Numbered from the stretch's first letter, positions 9,299-19,725 are shown. The stretch is 64,000 nt of DNA from Candidatus Poribacteria bacterium (GCA_022828145.1 JAJEJA010000030.1:1-64000), one strand, 5' to 3'. A program made the numbers and translations. Notes: a model not told the origin generated them from the letters alone.

Positions 9299-10036
9299 AT
9301 GAGCGATGTTCCAAAATCACATCCACGTTACCTTTCGCTGACATTAAGAGACAGAATTGTTAGCGGCGTAGAACAGGGAATTACATCTATCCACGGACTG
9401 ATAGCACATGGACGTGGCGAAGCTTACGATTATCTCATAAATGAAGCGACGCAACCTTTTGCACATAAAGCGATCCGTGCTGCTGCAGCCATGCTCAGTT
9501 TAGCACAACATCCTGTTATCTCTGTCAATGGAAATGTTGCAGCGTTAGTCTCTAAAGAGATCATTGAGCTCGGGCAGATACTGAATGCTCCTTTAGAGGT
9601 AAACATATTTCACACAGAAACCGGACGCGAACAGAAAATAAAAAAACATCTGCAGAAACATGGTGCGCAAAAAGTCCTAATGCCACCCAAAGATACGCAG
9701 CTCAGCTTCATAGACTCCAATCGCAAGTATGTAAACCCAGAAGGTATCTTTAAAGCAGATGTTGTGTTCGTCCCCCTTGAAGATGGTGATCGTTGTGAAG
9801 CACTACGGAAGATGGGGAAAGATGTCGTAACTGTCGACTTAAATCCTATGTCAAGAACCGCAAAACAGGCAAGTATTACTATCGTAGATAACGTCGTCCG
9901 CGCTTTACCGATATTATCTCAAGCCATTCAAACATTACCTAAAGGCACTGACTCCCAAGAAATAGTCCAGCAATTTAACAACGAGAAGATACTAAAGGAG
10001 GCATTGCAATATATTAGCAGGAGTACAAATGCCTAA
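9299..10036 (+). CDS. 4-phosphopantoate--beta-alanine ligase, archaeal type (phosphopantothenate synthetase)
   Basis: The archaeal enzyme joins 4-phosphopantoate and beta-alanine with ATP to make 4'-phosphopantothenate (EC 6.3.2.36), replacing the bacterial PanC/PanK order of steps. This 245-aa protein has the family pattern I know from archaea: HPRYLSLxLRDRIVxGV, GLIAHGRGEAYDYL, AIRAAAAML, VISVNGNxAALV, VFVPLEDGDRCEAL and DLNPMSRTA near the C-terminus. Length is normal for the family. The partner pantoate kinase is not in this window. The stop overlaps the start of the downstream membrane protein gene by 8 bases, so the two are translated from one message. Transfer from archaea is likely, whether recent or old. 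Confidence 0.88.
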   Translation: MSDVPKSHPRYLSLTLRDRIVSGVEQGITSIHGLIAHGRGEAYDYLINEATQPFAHKAIRAAAAMLSLAQHPVISVNGNVAALVSKEIIELGQILNAPLEVNIFHTETGREQKIKKHLQKHGAQKVLMPPKDTQLSFIDSNRKYVNPEGIFKADVVFVPLEDGDRCEALRKMGKDVVTVDLNPMSRTAKQASITIVDNVVRALPILSQAIQTLPKGTDSQEIVQQFNNEKILKEALQYISRSTNA

Positions 10037-11948
10037 TGGTAGACGACAAAGTGTAAAACCACATATACTTCTCATCGGATTAGTACTGGTAGCATTTAAT
10101 AGTTACTGGTGTCTAATGGGGACAGAGGTATGGCATTCTACGCAATTGACAATTGCTTCGCTCTTCTTCAATGCAGTTTTTACACTCCTTGTATTTGTTC
10201 TGCTAAATCTACTCTTCCAACGTTTTATCCCTAAACTTGCTATGTCCCAAGCGGACTTACAGACCATCTATGTGATGATCGTCATGGTAACAACTATCAG
10301 TGGTCATACAATGATGGGATATCTTATTCCTGTCTTGGCACACACCTTCCACTTCGCTACACCTGAAAATGAATGGATTTCTCTCTTTGGGAACAACATC
10401 CCCAATTGGATTGCTGTCAAAAGTCCACGCATATTAGAAGGTTTCTACAACGGGGATTCTACACTCTACAGTTCATCTACATTAACCGCATGGATACAAC
10501 CCGTACTTGCATGGTCAAGTTTCGTCATAGCCTTATGGTTATCGTTATTGGCAGTAACAGTATTTCTCCGTAAGCAGTGGACAGAAAACGAACGTCTGAA
10601 CTATCCCATCGTTCAACTTCCATTAGCATTGACAAACAATCCGAAACGATTCTTTAGTTCACCATGGATGTGGATTGGGTTTGCAATAGCAGGAAGTGTT
10701 GAATTACTCAACGGTCTGAGTTTTCTGTTTCCTGAAATTCCCTCACTACCGATCAGAAATAAGAGACTCGGACAATTTGCTACTAAACCGTGGAGTGCTA
10801 TGGGACCGATAAACATCTCTTTCTATCCCTTTAGCATCGGTTTGATGTTTTTCACACCATTGGATCTCTCGTTTTCTTGCTGGTTCTTCTGGATTCTCAC
10901 CCGTGTTCAGTTAGTAGTAACAGATATGTTCGGCTCGCGAAATATCTATAACCTTGAACAGCAGACAGGTGCTTGGTTAGCATTCGGCTGTATACCACTC
11001 TGGATGGGAAGACGATACTATGGACGCATCATAAGAAAGGTATTCGGCATATCCCAACGAAAGGGTGTGTCACCACCAGACGATTCAGGGGAACCGATGC
11101 GTTACCGATCAGCAGCTGGATTGTTCTCCGCGGGTATGGTATTCCTGTTCATCTTCTGTTTTCAGATGGGGATGACATTTTGGGCGATTGGACTTTTCTT
11201 CTTACTCTACTTCCCAATGATACTCGGTATAACACGCATACGAGCAGAGATCGGTCCACCATTACATCAACTCATCCTTGTTGATCCGGGTAGGACTATG
11301 GTGTTAGGATTAGGGACCCGCCGATTAGGTTTAGGTAATTTAACAGGCCTGACATTTCTGTATCCATTCGTCCGATGCTTCCGTGCCCATCCTACCCCAA
11401 GCGAATTAGAAGCGTTTCGTTTAGCAGAACGCAGCCGCATCGGCTATCGACAACTGCTCATCGGTATGATATTAGCCATCGTATTTGGAATTCTGATAAC
11501 TTTCTGGGCATATCTGCATGTACTATACGATATGGGAGCTGGCAGCAAAGCACGAGGATGGATCGTGTATATGGGTTGGGAAACTTTCAACCGATTAAAT
11601 ACATGGTTAGTCAGTCCACGAGAGGCAGGTGTACCAGAAATGTCTGTTATCGGCAGCAGTTTTATGTTCACCATTTTCCTTATGATAATGAAGATCCGGT
11701 TCTTGTGGTGGCCCCTACATCCTGGCGGTTATGTATTAGTCAGCGGAACAGGAATGGGAAGGCTATGGTTTCCAATCTTCCTTAGTTGGTTAGCAAAAGC
11801 CACTGTTTTAAAAATCGGAGGCGTTAAGTTGTATAGACAAGCAGTTCCATTCTTCTTAGGATTAATCTTAGGAGATTATACACTCGGTTGTGTCTGGAGT
11901 CTTATCGGTTTAGCGCTAAAAATGCCAACCTATATCGTTTGGCATTAA
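10029..11948 (+). CDS. Polytopic membrane protein of the DUF6785/DUF6784 type (paralogue 2)
   Basis: This 639-aa integral membrane protein is a full-length paralogue of the one at 1765-3666. Shared blocks include HFATPENEWISLF, RKQWTENERLNYPIVQLP, PLDLSFSCWFF, ITRIRAEIGPP and a final GGVKLYRQAVPFFLG segment. It begins with a short basic tail before the first membrane segment. It overlaps the phosphopantothenate synthetase gene by 8 bases. That coupling is suggestive of a solute carrier for a precursor, but this is only inference. It ends 3 bases before the convergent BrkB gene, leaving no room for a dedicated terminator. Confidence 0.8.
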   Translation: MPNGRRQSVKPHILLIGLVLVAFNSYWCLMGTEVWHSTQLTIASLFFNAVFTLLVFVLLNLLFQRFIPKLAMSQADLQTIYVMIVMVTTISGHTMMGYLIPVLAHTFHFATPENEWISLFGNNIPNWIAVKSPRILEGFYNGDSTLYSSSTLTAWIQPVLAWSSFVIALWLSLLAVTVFLRKQWTENERLNYPIVQLPLALTNNPKRFFSSPWMWIGFAIAGSVELLNGLSFLFPEIPSLPIRNKRLGQFATKPWSAMGPINISFYPFSIGLMFFTPLDLSFSCWFFWILTRVQLVVTDMFGSRNIYNLEQQTGAWLAFGCIPLWMGRRYYGRIIRKVFGISQRKGVSPPDDSGEPMRYRSAAGLFSAGMVFLFIFCFQMGMTFWAIGLFFLLYFPMILGITRIRAEIGPPLHQLILVDPGRTMVLGLGTRRLGLGNLTGLTFLYPFVRCFRAHPTPSELEAFRLAERSRIGYRQLLIGMILAIVFGILITFWAYLHVLYDMGAGSKARGWIVYMGWETFNRLNTWLVSPREAGVPEMSVIGSSFMFTIFLMIMKIRFLWWPLHPGGYVLVSGTGMGRLWFPIFLSWLAKATVLKIGGVKLYRQAVPFFLGLILGDYTLGCVWSLIGLALKMPTYIVWH

Positions 11949-11951
11949 CGC

Positions 11952-13169
11952 TTAACCCTCCAAAACTGAACGCACCGTAACATCCCTTAGTCTCTCAGTT
12001 TCGGCTTCCTGAAGTTCTTGATACATCTTACGCAACTCAGGTGAACCCACCACTGCATCCGAAAGATGATTTTCTAAATCCCTATCAACAGATGCCACCA
12101 ACATATCCAATGTAATCGTGTCTAACGGACGAGCAGGGATATAACGCTTAGTCTCATCTTCTACTTCATAGATGAGTTTCGCATTCTTAAATCGTTCAAA
12201 CACATCTTGAACTAAAGATTCAGATACTTTGGCAGTTGCAGCGATATCAGCGGTGGAAGATGCTCCCTTTCCTTCATTGAAATGTTTTGCTAAAAGTAGA
12301 TATAGCGTAATAATTCCCGCTGCATTGATGATATAATTCGGACTATCATTGATCTGCGTTCCAAGTGGATGACCGGGATCAACGTATCTCTGAATAGCGT
12401 TTGTTATTTCAACACCGAGTAGAATAACTAACCAAGTAGCGTAAATCCATATCGCCAAGATAATTATCATTGCCAAAGTACCATAAATTGCGGTATAGTT
12501 TTGCCAGACCAATTCAAAGTAATTTGCAAATACGATACGAGCAACCTGAAACAGCGAACCAGCCAAAACTGCCGCAGAGAGTGCAGCTTTCCAGTTCACT
12601 GTCGTGTTCGGCAATGCAATATACATAAGAAAAAACAGACAGAATACGGAGACCCACGGGAAAAGGTGCGCAACTAAACCACTTGCTACAGTAGAGAACA
12701 CAAACCAAATTATAATGGGCCCAATCAACAACAGCATACAAAAAACCAAATACTTCTGAAACGCTCGTACCAGAGGTAATCTGCTACGACTACCCCAGAT
12801 ATGATTGAAATGTGTCTCAATGGACATAAACAGAATAATTGAGATAAACAGGAACAACAAAAAACCGCCGATACCGAGTCCAGCAAGATTTCTGTTTGTA
12901 AATTCGGTGATACCCGTTACAATCTCGTCCGCCCTATATTGTGGGAGGAAATTGTTTAGTGTGTCTATCAGAGGAGACTTCTCGTTTTCAACGACGCCAA
13001 AAGTCTTTAGCAGGAAGAGCGTAACAGCTGATAACGGCACCAGACTAAGCACAGTCGTAAACGCAAGTGAAGCAGCTTGATGCGCGCATTTGTGCATGCT
13101 GAATTGATGAAACACGTTCCTACCAATACCCAAAACATCGGCTTGAAGTGAACGCAGTAAGCGTAACAT
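11952..13169 (-). CDS. YihY/BrkB family membrane protein with C-terminal winged-helix domain
   Basis: The 405-aa protein has about six membrane segments in residues ~25-270, with the family signatures AASLAFTTVLSLVPL near the N-terminus and NTTVNWKAALSAAVLAG in the middle. The family was once called ribonuclease BN by mistake; its true role is unclear, possibly transport or envelope. The last ~120 residues are soluble and contain STADIAATAKVSESLVQDVF, a winged-helix fold like those of Rrf2-type regulators, often fused to BrkB proteins. It is convergent with the preceding membrane protein, 3 bases apart. Confidence 0.85.
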   Translation of the reverse strand: MLRLLRSLQADVLGIGRNVFHQFSMHKCAHQAASLAFTTVLSLVPLSAVTLFLLKTFGVVENEKSPLIDTLNNFLPQYRADEIVTGITEFTNRNLAGLGIGGFLLFLFISIILFMSIETHFNHIWGSRSRLPLVRAFQKYLVFCMLLLIGPIIIWFVFSTVASGLVAHLFPWVSVFCLFFLMYIALPNTTVNWKAALSAAVLAGSLFQVARIVFANYFELVWQNYTAIYGTLAMIIILAIWIYATWLVILLGVEITNAIQRYVDPGHPLGTQINDSPNYIINAAGIITLYLLLAKHFNEGKGASSTADIAATAKVSESLVQDVFERFKNAKLIYEVEDETKRYIPARPLDTITLDMLVASVDRDLENHLSDAVVGSPELRKMYQELQEAETERLRDVTVRSVLEG

Positions 13170-13206
13170 TGGACATCCTCAATTAGTAATCAGCAAATTC
13201 TCTTAT

Positions 13207-13235
13207 ATCATGACAGGGATGTTATCTGATGTCAA
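13207..13235 (-). promoter_or_regulatory. Possible sigma70 promoter for the BrkB gene
   Basis: On the minus strand TTGACA (13235-13230) and CATGAT (13212-13207) are 17 bases apart, about 38 bases before the start codon at 13169. The divergent gap 13170-13320 also has a weaker plus-strand pair, TTGATT (13266) and TATCCT (13289), for the repair gene. Confidence 0.4.
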
Positions 13236-13320
13236 CTTTTTTGCGTTCCAGTAAACCCTAATAACTTGATTATTTCACAACATTAGTGTATCCTTGCAGA
13301 AAAAACAAAAAGGAAACCTT

Positions 13321-14154
13321 ATGAATGACATAGAAAGATTATCTGAAAATCTAAAATCACGTATCAACCAATATGCAGATGAGAAGAGAAAACTCTGGTT
13401 CGAAAATTACATCAAACACAACACAAAATATAGAGGCGTTACCACTCCTCAAATCACAACAACGTTAAAATCTTGGTATAAAGACGAAAGCGTTGACACA
13501 CTTCCACAGAATCAACAGTTGGAATTAGCACTTTCATTTTTCGCAGAGGAATATGCCGAGGATAAACTTGCAGGTATTCTACTCTTTCAACACTATCTAT
13601 ACAAAAAGTTTGACTACCAGGAACTGCTTCTAAGATTTGAGGAAATCTTCAGCAACGGATATATTTACGATTGGAGTGTCTGTGATTGGTTATGTACAAG
13701 GGTGTTAAGACACATGATAAAAGCAAACGGCATGAAATGTGCTAAAGCAATTTCAAAATGGAATACAGCAGAAAATGTGTGGCAGGCGAGATGTTCAGTT
13801 GTAGCATTTACCAATCTGACAAAAGACAATACCTATTATGAACTTATACGCCAATCAAGCACAGTGTTGATAAAGAGAGAAGACCGATTTGCCAAAACAG
13901 CAGTAGGATGGATATTGAGAGAAATCTCAAAAGTTGATAAGCAGATAGTCATAGACTTTATTTCAGAACATGCTATGTATTTCAGCCGTGAAAGTCTTGA
14001 AAATGCTATAAAGTATTTTGAGAAAAGTGAAAAGCAAGGATTAAGGGATTGGGTGCGTAAAGTTATTGGCACTATAAGCGTCAATTTTGGGAATTCATAC
14101 ACTCTTAATAGTAGTAGGCACTCTCCGTGTGCCGTCTCTTATGAAAAAAGCTAA
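13321..14154 (+). CDS. DNA alkylation repair protein (AlkD-like HEAT-repeat glycosylase)
   Basis: The AlkD family removes bulky or charged alkylated bases using a superhelix of HEAT-like repeats. The core matches the family: KYRGVTTPQI near residue 40, then FFAEEYAEDKLAGILLFQHY, YDWSVCDWLCTRVL and AVGWILREISK. The track begins at a TTG at 13294; the ATG at 13321, preceded by AAAGGAAAC, is the better start (277 aa). The last ~15 residues (LNSSRHSPCAVSYEKS region) are encoded by a copy of the dispersed repeat also found at 9173-9237. The native C-terminus may therefore have been replaced by repeat insertion. The helical core appears complete. Confidence 0.85.
   Translation: MNDIERLSENLKSRINQYADEKRKLWFENYIKHNTKYRGVTTPQITTTLKSWYKDESVDTLPQNQQLELALSFFAEEYAEDKLAGILLFQHYLYKKFDYQELLLRFEEIFSNGYIYDWSVCDWLCTRVLRHMIKANGMKCAKAISKWNTAENVWQARCSVVAFTNLTKDNTYYELIRQSSTVLIKREDRFAKTAVGWILREISKVDKQIVIDFISEHAMYFSRESLENAIKYFEKSEKQGLRDWVRKVIGTISVNFGNSYTLNSSRHSPCAVSYEKS
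14107..14138. repeat. Copy of the AGTAGTAGGCAC..GTGTGCC repeat inside a coding end
   Basis: AATAGTAGTAGGCACTCTCC followed by GTGTGCCGTCTCTTA matches the units at 9173 and 9207 with two changes in the palindrome centre. It lies wholly inside the 3' end of the AlkD-like reading frame. Confidence 0.85.
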
Positions 14155-14188
14155 CAAAATACTTACACACCCAGAGAATGAATTAGAC

Positions 14189-14217
14189 TTGACTATGCAG
14201 CTAAATTGTAATATGAT
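14189..14217 (+). promoter_or_regulatory. Sigma70-like promoter before the DapA-family gene
   Basis: TTGACT (14189-14194), 17 bases, TATGAT (14212-14217). A ribosome site AGAGGAG lies directly before the ATG at 14276. Confidence 0.5.
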
Positions 14218-14275
14218 ACTATAATACTAAGATACACATAGCATCCACCATCAGCGTGAACACAGAGGAGAACAA

Positions 14276-15214
14276 ATGTCAACAGATCTACCGCAGCTAT
14301 TAGACAGCCTAAATTCTGTTACTGCAATTCCAATAATCCCCTTTAACGGGGACAAAATTGATTTTGCTGGACATGCAAAAAATATAGACTACTTGATGCA
14401 CAACAACTACCTTGATAATGATAGGAAACGCGTCATCGCAATTGCAGGTACAAGTCTAATACACCATATCGCAGAAAAGGAACAGTTAAGCCTTATTGAA
14501 AGAACAGGACTACTGATCGGAAACGATGGTGTCCTAATTTCTGGTATTGTTCCGAACCCAATAAAACAAGCAGGACAACTGATTGAAGCACAATCTAAAC
14601 TCAGCAGACCGCCAGATGCATATCTGATAATGCCACTAACAGGTATATCTAATCCTGAAGGTATGTATGAATTCTATATAAAATTCGCAGAACACTACGG
14701 AAGCAACTGCAATGCTCGGTTCATTTACTATCTCAGACAAAAAAGAGACTTAAAGGCGGTAATACGGTTATTGAATTATTCAGAACATTTTATCGGTGTG
14801 AAGATCGGTACCGATACGGATGATGTCCTGCCCCTTATTGATGGTATCGGTGATAACGGCATAGTGATGTGGGGTATAGGAGACAGATGCACACAAGCAG
14901 CACGGCTCGGAACAGAAGGACATACCTCTGGTATCGCTGTTGCTTATGCACGTGCCTCAGACGAAATAAATAATGCACAACGTCAAGGAGATTACGAAAC
15001 TTCTGAGCGGATTGAAGCAGAAATCGAAGCACTGGAAGAGATACGTTTTAGAAATGAAAGAGTATACAACTATTCTGCTGTGGTTGAGGCAATGATACAG
15101 AGCGGTTTTGAGGATATTGAAGCGGGTACAGGCGGTCCATTCAATCCCCGTGTTCCATCTGAAATAAAACAACAGGTTATTGAGGCAATCAAACATCTAA
15201 AGCCTTATCATTAA
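14276..15214 (+). CDS. Dihydrodipicolinate synthase/N-acetylneuraminate lyase family protein
   Basis: This is a class I aldolase-type TIM barrel of 312 aa. The Schiff-base lysine is visible in FIGVKIGT, and a tyrosine in FIYYLR stands where the family has YNxP. The first phosphate/carboxylate loop, normally GTTGE, reads GTSLIHHI, so the substrate is probably not that of DapA. The C-terminal half has two helices rich in Glu and Arg. The RqcH gene follows 5 bases after the stop. The protein could act on a sugar acid, in keeping with other genes in this window; this is inference. Confidence 0.75.
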   Translation: MSTDLPQLLDSLNSVTAIPIIPFNGDKIDFAGHAKNIDYLMHNNYLDNDRKRVIAIAGTSLIHHIAEKEQLSLIERTGLLIGNDGVLISGIVPNPIKQAGQLIEAQSKLSRPPDAYLIMPLTGISNPEGMYEFYIKFAEHYGSNCNARFIYYLRQKRDLKAVIRLLNYSEHFIGVKIGTDTDDVLPLIDGIGDNGIVMWGIGDRCTQAARLGTEGHTSGIAVAYARASDEINNAQRQGDYETSERIEAEIEALEEIRFRNERVYNYSAVVEAMIQSGFEDIEAGTGGPFNPRVPSEIKQQVIEAIKHLKPYH

Positions 15215-15219
15215 AAACT

Positions 15220-16929
15220 ATGTCTTTTGATAGTCTAACCCTCCGCATCGTTGTGCATGAAATGTCTCAATCATTAATCGGCGGAACTATTCGTCATATT
15301 GAACAGACCAATCCCACAACCTTTTCCATCAAAATAAGTCAGAAAGCGAAAACACAGTGGATGGTTATTTCTGCGCATTCAGTGCATGCCCGTGCGCATC
15401 TGATCCAGAAACCGTCCCCCGGACAGAAACAATCCTATTTCGCAGATTTCCTCTCTACACATCTCAAACAAGGCATCATCACGGGAATCTCACAACTCGG
15501 ATGGGACCGTATCTTAAAAATATCTGTCCAACCAAAGTCAGATGATCATCTACAAACCAACAAAAAATCAATTATTGCAGAGATTATGGGTAAACACAGC
15601 AATATCATTTTGATGGATGATACCGACGACAGAATACTGGAGTGCCTCAAGCATATAGATGAGACTAAAAGTCGATATAGAGAGGTATTACCCGGTGAAA
15701 CTTACACTTTGCCGCCGCAACAAGAAAAGTTAGATCCGTTTGAAATCAATGAGTCTTCATTTTCTGATCTATTTCATTCAACAGATATAACTTGGAAATC
15801 ACTGTTTAACAAAATAGATGGGCTCAGTCCTACACTGGCAAAAGAGATAATAGCCCGTAGTGAAAAGACAGGATTGTATGACGCTTATCAACAAGTCATC
15901 GGATACTTTAATCCAGAAAATGTATCACCGCAACTGATCATAGACAGAGATGAAACGATTGCCGCATCACCGATGCCACTGCAACAGTATCCCGCATCGT
16001 CCATAGAAACATTTTCAACAATGAGTGAAACGTTATCAGCATATTACGAAGGAATTACAGAAAAAGAGAAAAAGGACTCTGAACTACGTTCGCTTAAGCA
16101 GGTGCTGCAAGCACAGAAAAATCAATTGAAACGAAAGACAAAAGCACTTCAGAAAGACTTAGAAAACGCTGAGAGAGCTGATGATTACCGGATACAAGGT
16201 GAACTCATTCTGGCGAATTTGCACAACATAAAACGTGGACAAAAGGAAGCTAAACTGCAAAACTACTATAGTGAAGAACTTGAAACCTTGACGATTGCGC
16301 TGAACCCAGAACGCAACCCATCAGAAAATGCACAGACTTATTTCAAGAAATACACAAAAGCAAAACGGGGATATTCTCAAATTCAACAACGACTCGCTGA
16401 ACTTGAAGCAGAGAAAGAAATCCTCTATACATATCAAAACAGGATAGAAACCGCAGCCACACTTGAGGAACTTCAACGAATCCGTAAGGATTTCATAGAG
16501 AACGGTTTAATCATAACCCAGCAAAAGAGAAAATCGCAACAGCAGATAAGTGAAGGACCCTATCGAAAGTATACCTCTACCAACGGTTTTCAGATATATG
16601 TCGGACGCAATAGTCAGGCAAATGACCTGCTTTTGAGACAGATTGCCAAACCCCGAGATATGTGGTTACATGCAAAGCAGATTCACGGTTCACATGTCCT
16701 CATCCGCAATCCAGAACACCGTCAAGACATACCAATGCCTACCCTATTACAAGCTGCACAACTCGCGGCGTACTACAGCAAGGCACACCATTCCAGTCTT
16801 GTACCGGTAGATTATACGTGGGCGCGTTATGTCGTAAAACGCAAAGGCAACGCTGCAGGTTATGTGCATTACACACACGAAAAGACACTGTATGTTGAAC
16901 CATCAGTATTTACGAAAGATGCAAATTAA
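15220..16929 (+). CDS. rqcH: NFACT family ribosome rescue factor (RqcH/Rqc2 homologue)
   Basis: RqcH binds stalled 50S-peptidyl-tRNA complexes and directs alanine tailing of the trapped chain. This 569-aa protein has the full layout: NFACT-N (residues 1-~190, starting MSFDSLTLRIVVHEM), a helix-hairpin-helix (SPTLAKEIIAR, ~205), a long coiled coil (~270-430), and the NFACT-R domain at the end with RKYTSTNGFQIYVGRN and RDMWLHAKQIHGSHV. Firmicute homologues were once named fibronectin-binding protein A. It is 5 bases downstream of the aldolase gene. A sigma70 promoter for the next gene starts right after its stop. Confidence 0.9.
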   Translation: MSFDSLTLRIVVHEMSQSLIGGTIRHIEQTNPTTFSIKISQKAKTQWMVISAHSVHARAHLIQKPSPGQKQSYFADFLSTHLKQGIITGISQLGWDRILKISVQPKSDDHLQTNKKSIIAEIMGKHSNIILMDDTDDRILECLKHIDETKSRYREVLPGETYTLPPQQEKLDPFEINESSFSDLFHSTDITWKSLFNKIDGLSPTLAKEIIARSEKTGLYDAYQQVIGYFNPENVSPQLIIDRDETIAASPMPLQQYPASSIETFSTMSETLSAYYEGITEKEKKDSELRSLKQVLQAQKNQLKRKTKALQKDLENAERADDYRIQGELILANLHNIKRGQKEAKLQNYYSEELETLTIALNPERNPSENAQTYFKKYTKAKRGYSQIQQRLAELEAEKEILYTYQNRIETAATLEELQRIRKDFIENGLIITQQKRKSQQQISEGPYRKYTSTNGFQIYVGRNSQANDLLLRQIAKPRDMWLHAKQIHGSHVLIRNPEHRQDIPMPTLLQAAQLAAYYSKAHHSSLVPVDYTWARYVVKRKGNAAGYVHYTHEKTLYVEPSVFTKDAN

Positions 16930-16939
16930 TCATTGCAAT

Positions 16940-16967
16940 TTGACAAAAAAGTGAATTGTGTTATACT
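16940..16967 (+). promoter_or_regulatory. Sigma70-like promoter before the tagged secreted protein
   Basis: TTGACA (16940-16945), 16 bases, TATACT (16962-16967), followed by a GGAGAAG ribosome site at 16991 and ATG at 17004. Confidence 0.6.
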
Positions 16968-17003
16968 GCACCCAAATATAATCTAACAACGGAGAAGAAC
17001 GTT

Positions 17004-17726
17004 ATGAAAACAGTTATGTTATGTCTATCAATTGCCGTATTGTGTTTGGTTTCGTTATTTTATGTTGGGCAAACACAGGCATTAGAGGAATTTATCCATG
17101 TTGACATTGAACCCTATTCTAATACGAAATTAGTGGGGCACGAATGGTGGACTCTTAATCCAGGAGACAATACCTACTCCCTTCTTCCAATAGGTGAAAT
17201 TGGTGAATTTGAGGGGCCTGACAAAAAGGTAAAGTTCAAAATTATAGACGGTGGGATTGTACTCTTCGGCACTAACCAAGAGAAATGGCCAAAGGCTGTT
17301 AACGATATTATAGTCGGTGGCACTGCAAAGGCTATCTATTTCTTTCATGCAACAGGATGGGAAGCAAATGGGGTGACCAGCTATAAATTCGTTATGAATT
17401 ATCGTGGTGGTACTTCAGAAGAACTTGAGATGATTTCAGGTTTCAACTCAGATGACTGGTGCCACGAAGAGAATCCACTTCCCGATGAAAACTCTGTGTG
17501 GGGGTGGAAGGCAAAAGAGAAACCCGCTTGCAACCATGCAGGGTTAATCACCACAAAATGGGTCAATCCACATCCGAACAAGGAAATCGCTACCATAGAT
17601 GCAATCTCTTTAGAAACCGGGGCAGTTCCGATCATCACAGCGATTACATTAGGCGAAGCATCACTTGATGTGCATCCAATAGAAAAGTTGTCGCTTACAT
17701 GGGGTAGTTTGAAACAACTGTATTGA
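17004..17726 (+). CDS. Secreted protein with C-terminal TWGxLK tag
   Basis: The track starts at 16956, upstream of the -10 box; the ATG at 17004 after GGAGAAG is the real start, giving 240 aa. Residues 1-~28 are a type I signal peptide (MKTVMLCLSIAVLCLVSLF..TQA). The mature part is an unrecognised beta-rich domain with HEWWTLNPGDNTYSLL and ATIDAISLETGAVPIITAITL near the end; the latter resembles a carbohydrate-binding jellyroll strand. The last residues, KLSLTWGSLKQLY, match the ends of three other proteins in this window. It is monocistronic with its own promoter. Function unknown. Confidence 0.8.
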   Translation: MKTVMLCLSIAVLCLVSLFYVGQTQALEEFIHVDIEPYSNTKLVGHEWWTLNPGDNTYSLLPIGEIGEFEGPDKKVKFKIIDGGIVLFGTNQEKWPKAVNDIIVGGTAKAIYFFHATGWEANGVTSYKFVMNYRGGTSEELEMISGFNSDDWCHEENPLPDENSVWGWKAKEKPACNHAGLITTKWVNPHPNKEIATIDAISLETGAVPIITAITLGEASLDVHPIEKLSLTWGSLKQLY

Positions 17727-17755
17727 TCTATTAGACTGTCAACTCTTACATTGTA

Positions 17756-17852
17756 GGTCGGGTAGAGTAAGGCGAAACCGGGCCTACATCAATCGGTTCT
17801 TTTTCAAGCTATAAATCTCAGTCCGGTAGGTTCGGTTTCCTAACCGAACCGG
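17756..17852. repeat. Two palindromic repeats in the gap before groEL
   Basis: TGTAGGTCGGGT..AACCGGGCCTACA forms an imperfect hairpin at about 17753-17790. A second, GGTTCGGTT-tcct-AACCGAACC, is perfect at 17829-17850 and recurs at 47036-47067. They fill most of the 17727-17940 gap and may end transcription of the upstream gene, but they lack T-runs. Confidence 0.8.
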
Positions 17853-17943
17853 CTGCGAATAGAGACCTATTTTTATCGCTTCCATAACCTATCAAAAACA
17901 ATCTACTGTTAGGTTATTTCCCCAACATCATTATCTAAATTAA

Positions 17944-17972
17944 TTGACTTTACACATCTTACATGTTATAAT
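17944..17972 (+). promoter_or_regulatory. Strong sigma70 promoter of groEL
   Basis: TTGACT (17944-17949), exactly 17 bases, perfect TATAAT (17967-17972). No CIRCE element (TTAGCACTC..GAGTGCTAA) is present, so HrcA control is not indicated. Confidence 0.7.
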
Positions 17973-18009
17973 TATTTCATGTCGTTTACATAGACACAGA
18001 CTATTTTAA

Positions 18010-19662
<1,653 letters not shown>

Positions 19663-19687
19663 TCTAAGGTAGCTTAGTTGTATAAGG

Positions 19688-19723
19688 AAAGGGAGCGTGT
19701 CGTTCTAAAACACGCTCCCTTTT
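19688..19723 (+). terminator. Rho-independent terminator after groEL, probably bidirectional
   Basis: AAAGGGAGCGTGT (19688-19700) pairs perfectly with ACACGCTCCCTTT (19710-19722), with a 9-base loop, followed by T-rich sequence on the plus strand. It overlaps the end region of the convergent gene at 19726. Confidence 0.9.
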
Positions 19724-19725
19724 CG

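Noticed and set aside
11375-11785. 136-aa plus-strand ORF
   Set aside because: It lies entirely within the coding frame of the DUF6785 protein, with unnatural composition.
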